In this document: one piece after another, positions 57,573 to 64,000 of the stretch | Numbering within the stretch: position 1 is the stretch's first letter | Layout: the number at the start of each line of letters is the position of its first letter | NCBI RefSeq assembly: GCF_021559775.1 | Contig: NZ_CP056047.1 | Coordinates: forward strand, 868,001 to 932,000 | DNA length: 64,000 bases | Reading direction: 5' to 3' | Source: Gillisella vitis | GTDB taxonomy: Bacteria; Pseudomonadota; Alphaproteobacteria; Rhizobiales; Rhizobiaceae | Translations under genes and position numbers: made by a program | Notes under the pieces: generated by a model | What the model was told of the DNA's origin: nothing | What the model saw: the letters and a program-made list of their open reading frames with translations, nothing else | Databases searched by the model: none

Positions 57573-59711
57573 ATGGCAGTTCTGTTAGGCGTAATTCTAT
57601 GTGGCTTGATTTCCGTGGCCTATGCGGTCTGGGCAACGCAGGCGGTATTGGCTGCTGACCAGGGCACGCCGCGTATGCAGGAAATCGCCGGCTATATCCG
57701 CGAAGGGGCGCAGGCCTATCTGGCCCGGCAATATCTGACCATCGCTATCGTCGGCGCCGTGGTGTTTGCAGGCGTCTGGTACTTGCTGTCGGGAGAGGCC
57801 GCCATCGGCTTTCTGATCGGTGCGGTTCTCTCCGGTGCAGCGGGCTTTATCGGCATGCATGTGTCGGTGCGCGCCAATGTCCGCACCGCGCAGGCCTCGG
57901 CCCAGAGCTTGGCCGCCGGTCTCGACATTGCCTTCAAATCCGGAGCTATTACCGGCATGTTGGTGGCAGGTCTCGCTCTTCTCGGCGTCTCCGTCTATTA
58001 TTGCGTCCTGACCTATGGTCTTGGCCATGCCAGCGGCTCGCGCGATGTGATCGATGCGCTGGTGGCGCTCGGCTTCGGCGCTTCGCTGATCTCAATTTTT
58101 GCACGGCTTGGCGGCGGTATCTTTACCAAGGGCGCTGATGTCGGCGGCGATCTGGTCGGCAAGGTCGAGGCGGGCATTCCGGAGGACGATCCGCGCAACC
58201 CGGCCACCATTGCCGATAATGTCGGCGATAATGTCGGCGATTGCGCCGGCATGGCCGCCGACCTGTTTGAGACCTATGCGGTCTCCGTGGTCGCCACCAT
58301 GGTGCTGGCGGCGATTTTCTTCGCAGGCAGCGCGATACTGGAAAGCGCCATGATCTATCCGCTGGCGATTTGCGGCACCTGCATATTGACCTCGATTGCC
58401 GGTACGTTTTTCGTCAAGCTCGGCGTTAACGGCTCGATCATGGGCGCGCTCTACAAAGGCCTGATCGTCACCGGATTGCTCTCGATCATCGGTCTGGCCG
58501 TGGCCACCCAGCTCACCATCGGTTGGGGTACGATTGGCAGCGTTGCGGGTCAGGCTATTACCGGGATCAACCTATTCATCTGCGGTATTCTCGGCCTGGT
58601 CGTGACCGCGCTGATCGTTGTCATCACCGAATACTATACCGGAACCAACAAACGCCCGGTCAATTCCATCGCCCAGGCGTCGGTGACCGGTCACGGCACC
58701 AACGTTATCCAGGGGCTGGCGGTTTCCCTTGAGTCAACCGCGCTGCCGGCGCTGGTGATTATCGGCGGCATCATCTCCACCTATCAGCTAGCCGGTCTGT
58801 TTGGCACGGCCATCGCCGTCACCACCATGCTGGGGCTGGCGGGGATGATCGTTGCGCTCGACGCCTTCGGCCCCGTCACCGACAATGCCGGTGGCATCGC
58901 CGAAATGGCGCATCTGCCGCCGGAGGTTCGCAAAGTGACCGATGCGCTGGACGCCGTCGGCAATACCACCAAGGCCGTCACCAAGGGCTATGCCATCGGC
59001 TCAGCCGGGCTGGGCGCATTGGTGCTGTTTGCCGCCTATTCCAATGACCTGCAATATTTCGCCGCCAATGGCGATCAATACCCCTATTTCGCCGGGATCG
59101 GCGACATTTCCTTCAGCCTCTCCAATCCTTACGTGGCGGCGGGGCTGATCTTCGGCGGTCTCATTCCCTATCTGTTTGGCGGTATCGCCATGACGGCGGT
59201 GGGCCGGGCCGCTGGCTCCATCGTTGAGGAAGTGCGTCGCCAGTTCCGTGACAAGCCCGGCATCATGCAGGGCACCGAGAAACCGGATTATGGCCGCGCC
59301 GTGGATATTCTCACCAAGGCGGCAATCCGGGAGATGATCGTGCCGTCGTTATTGCCGGTGCTGGCGCCCATTGTCGTCTATTTCGGCGTGCTGCTGGTCT
59401 CCGGTTCCAAGGCCTCGGCCTTTGCGGCGCTGGGTGCCTCCTTGCTGGGTGTGATCGTCAACGGCCTGTTCGTGGCAATTTCCATGACATCGGGCGGCGG
59501 CGCCTGGGACAATGCCAAGAAGAGCTTCGAGGATGGTTTTGTTGACAAGGATGGGACAACGCATCTGAAAGGGTCAGACGCCCATAAGGCGTCCGTCACC
59601 GGCGATACGGTTGGTGATCCCTACAAGGATACGGCAGGCCCGGCCGTCAATCCGGCCATCAAGATCACCAATATCGTCGCCCTGTTGCTGCTGGCTATTC
59701 TTGCCGGTTGA
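57573..59711 (+). CDS. hppA: Membrane-bound proton-translocating pyrophosphatase
   Basis: Couples PPi hydrolysis to H+ pumping across the membrane. The 712-residue protein has about 16 helices, with the catalytic stretch [39 protein letters not shown] and [27 protein letters not shown] carries Lys and Thr in the positions that mark K+-independent H+-PPases. ATG 57573 ([11 protein letters not shown]) directly starts helix 1. A terminator follows. Confidence 0.96.
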   Translation: MAVLLGVILCGLISVAYAVWATQAVLAADQGTPRMQEIAGYIREGAQAYLARQYLTIAIVGAVVFAGVWYLLSGEAAIGFLIGAVLSGAAGFIGMHVSVRANVRTAQASAQSLAAGLDIAFKSGAITGMLVAGLALLGVSVYYCVLTYGLGHASGSRDVIDALVALGFGASLISIFARLGGGIFTKGADVGGDLVGKVEAGIPEDDPRNPATIADNVGDNVGDCAGMAADLFETYAVSVVATMVLAAIFFAGSAILESAMIYPLAICGTCILTSIAGTFFVKLGVNGSIMGALYKGLIVTGLLSIIGLAVATQLTIGWGTIGSVAGQAITGINLFICGILGLVVTALIVVITEYYTGTNKRPVNSIAQASVTGHGTNVIQGLAVSLESTALPALVIIGGIISTYQLAGLFGTAIAVTTMLGLAGMIVALDAFGPVTDNAGGIAEMAHLPPEVRKVTDALDAVGNTTKAVTKGYAIGSAGLGALVLFAAYSNDLQYFAANGDQYPYFAGIGDISFSLSNPYVAAGLIFGGLIPYLFGGIAMTAVGRAAGSIVEEVRRQFRDKPGIMQGTEKPDYGRAVDILTKAAIREMIVPSLLPVLAPIVVYFGVLLVSGSKASAFAALGASLLGVIVNGLFVAISMTSGGGAWDNAKKSFEDGFVDKDGTTHLKGSDAHKASVTGDTVGDPYKDTAGPAVNPAIKITNIVALLLLAILAG

Positions 59712-59737
59712 GGGTGTCTGATCCAACATAGACATAG

Positions 59738-59770
59738 AAAAACCCGCGACCGTGAGGCCGCGGGTTTTTG
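59738..59770. terminator. Bidirectional terminator between hppA and bamE
   Basis: AAAAACCCGCG (59738-59748)/CGCGGGTTTTT (59759-59769), an 11-bp perfect stem usable on both strands. Confidence 0.85.
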
Positions 59771-59789
59771 TTTGATATCGAGGCTCTGC

Positions 59790-60299
59790 TTATTGGAAGC
59801 CGAGCATGTTCTTGACGCTGTTGGCAGCGCCGTTGCCGCCCGACAGAATCTGTTGCAGGAAGCTGAGGTCCTTGCCGCCGGTTGGCGTGGTGCGCGAGAC
59901 CATATCGAAGACCTTGCCGTCCTTCATGCTGTAGTTGGCGCGCTGTACGACCGTGCCGTTCTTGTCGAAGTAAATCGCCAAGACCTGCTGATCGACCAGC
60001 TGCTGCTTCATGAAGGCCACGGGGCGCTTACGGGTCTGGGAGATATAATAGAATACCTCGCCATCGAAGGTCGCCGTGGTCGACGGCGTGCCGAGCGATA
60101 GCAGGACCTGTTCGCGGCTGGCACCGACCGGCACCAGATCGAGCGCTTTCGGGTCCACAATATAGCCGTTATGGAAAACTTCGCCGGTCGTGCAGCCGGT
60201 CAAGCCGCCGGTTGCGATCAGCAAAGTCATCGCGGCCAGGCCGATTGCCCTGGCGTCGGGCCGGAAATACCGTCTCTTCAATGATGCATCTCCCATCAT
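59790..60299 (-). CDS. bamE: Outer membrane protein assembly factor BamE (SmpA/OmlA family lipoprotein)
   Basis: Lipoprotein of the BAM complex that inserts beta-barrel proteins. The 169-residue protein has a lipoprotein signal with lipobox LTGC at residues 31-34, then HNGYIVDPKALDLVPVGASREQVLLSLGTPS and VFYYISQTRKRPVAF of the SmpA/OmlA fold. Start chosen at 60299, preceded by AGAAGAGAG. The ATG at 60296 is the adjacent alternative. A frame to 60515 adds unrelated residues. Divergent from the bc1 chaperone gene. Confidence 0.93.
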   Translation of the reverse strand: MMGDASLKRRYFRPDARAIGLAAMTLLIATGGLTGCTTGEVFHNGYIVDPKALDLVPVGASREQVLLSLGTPSTTATFDGEVFYYISQTRKRPVAFMKQQLVDQQVLAIYFDKNGTVVQRANYSMKDGKVFDMVSRTTPTGGKDLSFLQQILSGGNGAANSVKNMLGFQ

Positions 60300-60630
60300 G
60301 CTCTCTTCTGCCCGCCTGCAGGCCAGGTTCGTTCTTGCGCCAGCCATTTCTTGCGCCAGTCGCTTCTTGTGCTTATCCGCTTGCGTCTTGCCCATATCAT
60401 TGTGGCCTTTCCGGGGAAACCGAAAAGACGGAGCAACGATATGTTTCAAGCTCCAACCCGCTTTGCCCGATGCGATTGCCATCGGCAGGGCCGGTCCGGT
60501 AAAACGGCATTGCAATTCATGACTGCTTCGGTAAACCAGCTTTAGCCATCATGCAACATCGGTCGGGCCGTCGCGCCTCTTTCTCCAGGGATCGGACGAA
60601 TAGCCGGCAACACGTAAAATAGGCGCTGCG

Positions 60631-61185
60631 ATGATTTTTACCCTGTTCAAGACCCGCCGGAACAACCGCCAGATTATCGACCGCCAATATGCCGTGCTGA
60701 TGGAAGCCGCCCGTGTACCGCTGTTTTACGAGGCGCTCGATGTGCCTGATACCGTGATGGGCCGCTTTGAAATGCTGTCGCTGGTGCTGATTCTCTATCT
60801 GCGCCGCACGGCGAAATCTGAGCGCAGCGGCCAGGAAGTGGCGCAGGAAATCATCGACGCGTTTTTTCAGGATGTCGATCATTCCATCCGGGAATTGGGG
60901 GTTGGCGACCAGACCGTACCCAAACGGATGAAAAAATTGGCGGGAATGTTCTATGGCCGCCTTGAAACCTACGGCAAGGCACTCGATTTGAAGGATGAAA
61001 GTGCGCTTGCCGCCGGCTTTCGGCGCAATATCCATCCTGACGTGCCGGAAGCCGCTCGTCCGGCCATGACGGATTTGGCCCAGTGGGCCATCACAGCAGA
61101 AACATATCTTTTACAAACGACGGAAGAGGCCGTGATCACCGGATCGCTGGCATTTCCTCTTCCAGAGCAGCAGGTTCATCGATGA
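60631..61185 (+). CDS. Ubiquinol-cytochrome c chaperone (CBP3 family)
   Basis: A 184-residue homologue of mitochondrial Cbp3, needed for cytochrome bc1 assembly. It contains RQYAVLMEAARVPLFYEALDVPDTVMGRFEML and KLAGMFYGRLETYGKAL, hallmarks of the family. Soluble, probably at the membrane surface. It overlaps yceD (ATGA), continuing into the yceD-plsX-fabH run. Confidence 0.92.
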   Translation: MIFTLFKTRRNNRQIIDRQYAVLMEAARVPLFYEALDVPDTVMGRFEMLSLVLILYLRRTAKSERSGQEVAQEIIDAFFQDVDHSIRELGVGDQTVPKRMKKLAGMFYGRLETYGKALDLKDESALAAGFRRNIHPDVPEAARPAMTDLAQWAITAETYLLQTTEEAVITGSLAFPLPEQQVHR

Positions 61186-61745
61186 AATCGCAAGGCCAGA
61201 CCCCGGCAAACACGCCTTTTTCCTATCACGTCAAGGTCGGACATGTCTCCGCCAATGCCGTGCGGGTGCGCCTTGAGGCCGATGACGCCGAGCGTCAAGG
61301 CCTGGCGCAATTGTGGAAAGTGCTGGCTGTCCGTTCTCTGAAGGCTGAACTTCAGATCAGCCGCTGGAAGCGCGACGGTGTGCGCATCAAGGGCGTGGTG
61401 GAAGGCGAGATCGAGCAGGCCTGCGTCGTGACGCTGGAGCCTGTTCTGACGCAGATTAGCGAACAGGTGGAGCAGGTCTTCGTGCCTGAGGGTTCCAAGC
61501 TTGCCCGCATCGTGCTGGACGGGCAGGGCGAGATGGTGCTGGACCCGGATGGACCGGACGCGCCGGAACCCTTTGTCGGTGACACGATCGATGCAGGCGC
61601 GCTGGTCGCAGAGTTTGCCGCCATGGCAATCGATCCCTATCCGCGCAAGCCGGGCGTTGAGTTTTCAGGTCATAACGAGGATACAGGCGCGCAGATTATT
61701 CGCCCATCGCCCTTTGCCGCCCTTAAAGACTGGAAAAAGGACTAG
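61182..61745 (+). CDS. yceD: YceD/DUF177 family protein
   Basis: A 187-residue DUF177 protein with the C-terminal signature region EQACVVTLEPVLTQISEQVEQVF and DAGALVAEFAAMAIDPYPRKPG. In many bacteria DUF177 genes precede rpmF and plsX. Here rpmF is missing from that position. Its role is probably linked to 23S rRNA/ribosome assembly. ATG 61182 overlaps the chaperone stop. Confidence 0.88.
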   Translation: MKSQGQTPANTPFSYHVKVGHVSANAVRVRLEADDAERQGLAQLWKVLAVRSLKAELQISRWKRDGVRIKGVVEGEIEQACVVTLEPVLTQISEQVEQVFVPEGSKLARIVLDGQGEMVLDPDGPDAPEPFVGDTIDAGALVAEFAAMAIDPYPRKPGVEFSGHNEDTGAQIIRPSPFAALKDWKKD

Positions 61746-61855
61746 ATTGACAGTCGGGCCTTGACGATGAACCACAAATAAGTTGTACGCCAGACCAAAA
61801 CCGGTATTTTGGCCGAAAATTTCACCTGGGGGTGAAAAAGAAGGGATTAAGACGC

Positions 61856-62923
61856 GTGGTCAAAATTTCTCTCGACGTCATGGGGGGCGATTTCGGTCCC
61901 GAAGTCGTTATTCCGGGCGCCGCCCGGGCGCTGGAGCGCCATCCGGAGATTACATTCATCCTGTTTGGCCAGCGGGAAAAGTGCGAGCCTTTTCTTGCCA
62001 AATATCCAAAATTGAAAGCAAAATCCGTCTTCCACGATTGCGAAGTGGCAATCGCTATGGACGAAAAGCCAAGCCAGGCGCTGCGGCGTGGCCGCTATGT
62101 CTCCAGCATGTGGCGCTCGATTGAGGCCGTCAAAACAGGCGAGGCGGATGTTGTCGTGTCTGCCGGTAATACCGGCGCACTGATGGCGATGTCCAAGTTC
62201 TGCCTGCGCACCATGGCCAATGTTGAGCGACCGGCGATTGCCGGGATCTGGCCGACCCTGAAGGGGGAAAGCATTGTGCTCGATATTGGCGCTACCATTG
62301 GTGCCGATGCGCAACAACTGCTGGATTTCGCCGTGATGGGCGGTGCTATGGCCCGGGCTTTATTCCAGATTGATCGCCCTTCGATTGGCTTGTTGAATGT
62401 CGGCGTCGAGGAAATCAAGGGTCAGGAAGAAGTGCGCGAAGCGGGCCGCATGTTGCGTGAGGCAGGTCTGGACACCCTAAACTATGCCGGTTTCGTCGAG
62501 GGAGACGATCTCGGCAAGGGCACGGTCGATGTCGTCGTCACGGAAGGCTTCACTGGCAATATCGCCTTGAAGGCTGCCGAAGGCACGGCGCGCCAGATTG
62601 CAACCTATCTGAGGGCAGCCATGTCGCGCAGCCTGATGTCGAAGATCGGCTATTTCTTCGCCAAGGGGGCCTTTGATGCGCTCAAGGACAAGATGGACCC
62701 GCGCAAGGTGAATGGCGGCGTCTTTCTCGGTCTGAACGGCATTGTCATCAAGAGCCATGGCGGTACGGATGCGGAAGGTTTCGGTTCAGCCATCGAGGTT
62801 GGCTATGACATGGCGCGCAATGGTTTGACCCAGAAAATTGAAAATGATTTGAAACTTTATCACACTCGCTTTCCATCGATGTCCAGGGCTGGTTCCTCCA
62901 GCGCCGGGCCGGAAGCAGCGTGA
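61856..62923 (+). CDS. plsX: Phosphate acyltransferase PlsX
   Basis: Converts acyl-ACP to acyl-phosphate for phospholipid synthesis. The 355-residue protein has [57 protein letters not shown] and [18 protein letters not shown] choose GTG 61856, preceded by AGAAGGGATT, since related PlsX start with a short M-x-K-I-S segment. A GTG at 61832 would add 8 residues. A TTGACG motif at 61761-61766 may mark a local promoter. Confidence 0.93.
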   Translation: MVKISLDVMGGDFGPEVVIPGAARALERHPEITFILFGQREKCEPFLAKYPKLKAKSVFHDCEVAIAMDEKPSQALRRGRYVSSMWRSIEAVKTGEADVVVSAGNTGALMAMSKFCLRTMANVERPAIAGIWPTLKGESIVLDIGATIGADAQQLLDFAVMGGAMARALFQIDRPSIGLLNVGVEEIKGQEEVREAGRMLREAGLDTLNYAGFVEGDDLGKGTVDVVVTEGFTGNIALKAAEGTARQIATYLRAAMSRSLMSKIGYFFAKGAFDALKDKMDPRKVNGGVFLGLNGIVIKSHGGTDAEGFGSAIEVGYDMARNGLTQKIENDLKLYHTRFPSMSRAGSSSAGPEAA

Positions 62924-62942
62924 AGGACAGGATAAATATAAA

Positions 62943-63914
62943 ATGATTCGTTCAGTTGTTCGCGGTGTTGGCTCGGCTTTGCCCAAGCGGCTATTGAGTA
63001 ACCGCGAAATGGAGACGCTTGTCGACACGTCGGACGACTGGATCGTTCAACGCACCGGCATCAAGCAGCGCTATATTGCCGGCGAGGGGGAGACCACCGC
63101 TTCGCTTGGCGCTGAGGCTGCCTTGAAGGCGCTTGAGGCAGCTGGCCTCGCGCCCGCCGATATCGACATGATCATCTGCGCCACATCGACGCCCGACAAT
63201 ACCTTTCCGTCGGCTGCTGTGAATATCCAGAACCGGCTTGGCATGACCCATGGGTTTGCCTTTGACGTTCAGGCCGTCTGCACCGGGTTCGTCTATGCGA
63301 TGACGACGGCGGATGCTTATATTCGTGGCGGACTGGCAAAGCGGGTGCTGGTCATCGGTGCAGAGACCTTTTCGCGTATTCTCGACTGGCAGGACCGTAC
63401 CACCTGTGTGCTGTTCGGCGACGGCGCGGGCGCGCTGGTGTTGGAAGCGGTCGAAGGGCAGGGAACCATTGCCGATCGCGGTGTGTTGACGGCGCATCTG
63501 CGCTCGGACGGTTCGCACAAGGACAAGCTTTATGTGGATGGCGGGCCATCCACGACAGGCACCGTCGGCCATTTGCGCATGGAAGGCCGTGAAGTCTTCA
63601 AACATGCCGTCGGCATGATCGCCGATGTGATCGAACAATCATTTGCGGCGTCGGGCCTAACCGCAGAGGATGTCGATTGGCTGGTGCCGCATCAGGCCAA
63701 TCGCCGCATTATCGACGGTGCGGCTAAAAAACTGGATATTCCCCTGGAAAAAGTTGTGATCACCGTCGATCAGCACGGCAATACATCTGCCGCCTCGATT
63801 CCACTGGCGATTTCGGTTGCGGTCGCCGATGGCCGGATCAAGCAAGGCGACCTGGTGCTGTTGGAAGCCATGGGCGGCGGATTTACCTGGGGCGCGCTGC
63901 TGCTACGCTGGTAG
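62943..63914 (+). CDS. fabH: 3-Oxoacyl-ACP synthase III (FabH)
   Basis: Initiates fatty acid synthesis by condensing acetyl-CoA with malonyl-ACP. The 323-residue protein carries the Cys-His-Asn triad in [23 protein letters not shown] and [12 protein letters not shown], and starts [16 protein letters not shown]. It follows plsX by 19 bases, forming a plsX-fabH operon. In other Rhizobiaceae ihfA comes next and would lie just beyond this window. Confidence 0.96.
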   Translation: MIRSVVRGVGSALPKRLLSNREMETLVDTSDDWIVQRTGIKQRYIAGEGETTASLGAEAALKALEAAGLAPADIDMIICATSTPDNTFPSAAVNIQNRLGMTHGFAFDVQAVCTGFVYAMTTADAYIRGGLAKRVLVIGAETFSRILDWQDRTTCVLFGDGAGALVLEAVEGQGTIADRGVLTAHLRSDGSHKDKLYVDGGPSTTGTVGHLRMEGREVFKHAVGMIADVIEQSFAASGLTAEDVDWLVPHQANRRIIDGAAKKLDIPLEKVVITVDQHGNTSAASIPLAISVAVADGRIKQGDLVLLEAMGGGFTWGALLLRW

Positions 63915-63943
63915 TTGCCGCAAAAACAAGTTGTTAACGGCGC

Positions 63944-63972
63944 TTGACCGATTGCGTTCATATCAATAGTCT
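63944..63972 (+). promoter_or_regulatory. Promoter-like sequence after fabH
   Basis: TTGACC (63944-63949), 17 bases, TAGTCT (63967-63972). It may drive the next gene beyond the window edge (expected ihfA). The -10 match is weak. Confidence 0.3.
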
Positions 63973-64000
63973 CTGAGTATAACGATCAGAACTGATGATG

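Noticed and set aside
1..64000. CRISPR arrays, tRNA, rRNA, transposases, prophage or att sites
   Set aside because: No regularly spaced repeats, cloverleaf-like sequences, or transposase/integrase motifs were noticed in any gap or frame. A tRNA or CRISPR search program would settle this.

Overview
The window is a gene-dense, GC-rich stretch of alphaproteobacterial chromosome, almost certainly Rhizobiaceae (Agrobacterium/Allorhizobium/Rhizobium type). Supporting signs are the Blh/BigR sulfide operon, the LdtR/LdtP pair, a HemB with acidic metal ligands, the order uvrC-pgsA-moaD-moaE, the glyA-nrdR-ribD-ribE/ribH-nusB block, an Omp25/31-like porin-family protein and rhizobial palindromic intergenic repeats. 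It is mostly core genome: no phage, transposase, CRISPR array, rRNA or tRNA was seen.

Layout. 1-8 kb: truncated ABC-F ATPase, a GST, ndk, then on the minus strand an SDR, uvrC, pgsA, moaD and moaE, and an outer-membrane beta-barrel gene. 8-17.5 kb: a GST, rlmJ, a molybdopterin oxidoreductase translationally coupled to a Nudix hydrolase, the blh-bigR-yeeE-yedE-tauE sulfide/sulfite operon with a clear operator, and purM-purN. 17.7-24.5 kb: an AI-2E family permease, hdaA, ppk and ppx (polyphosphate), and the divergent mntR/mntH pair with a candidate operator. 25.8-32.5 kb: a minus-strand run with a DUF2891 protein, an Rsm22-type methyltransferase, a GNAT, RNase D, a Tat-exported multicopper oxidase and an MFS permease. 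32.7-38.8 kb: aspS, a small FUSC-like membrane protein, a large unknown secreted protein and parC.

38.9-44.6 kb is the most accessory-looking part. A membrane GGDEF-EAL protein and a GAF/degenerate-GGDEF/EAL protein flank a methyltransferase resembling the PhcB family (3-hydroxypalmitate methyl ester signal synthesis). The intergenic DNA is AT-rich and one gap carries a possible small-RNA gene. 44.6-50.4 kb: bpt, an RDD protein, hemB, a four-helix membrane protein and ldtR-ldtP, with several unexplained dyads. 50.6-64 kb: glyA, nrdR, ribD, ribE, an unknown secreted protein, ribH, nusB, an MFS permease, the proton-pumping pyrophosphatase hppA, bamE, a cytochrome bc1 chaperone, yceD, plsX and fabH.

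Functional links: MoaD/MoaE make the cofactor needed by the molybdoenzyme. Ppk, Ppx, HppA and Ndk all handle phosphoanhydrides. Blh, BigR and the YeeE/YedE/TauE proteins form one sulfide-detoxification unit. LdtR and LdtP form a cell-wall stress unit. The most useful leads are regulatory DNA (a 24-bp palindrome before ldtP, a hairpin that could mask the ldtR ribosome binding site, dyads upstream of bpt, and the small-RNA candidate) and the methyltransferase/c-di-GMP locus. No wholly new multi-gene system is demonstrable from sequence alone.
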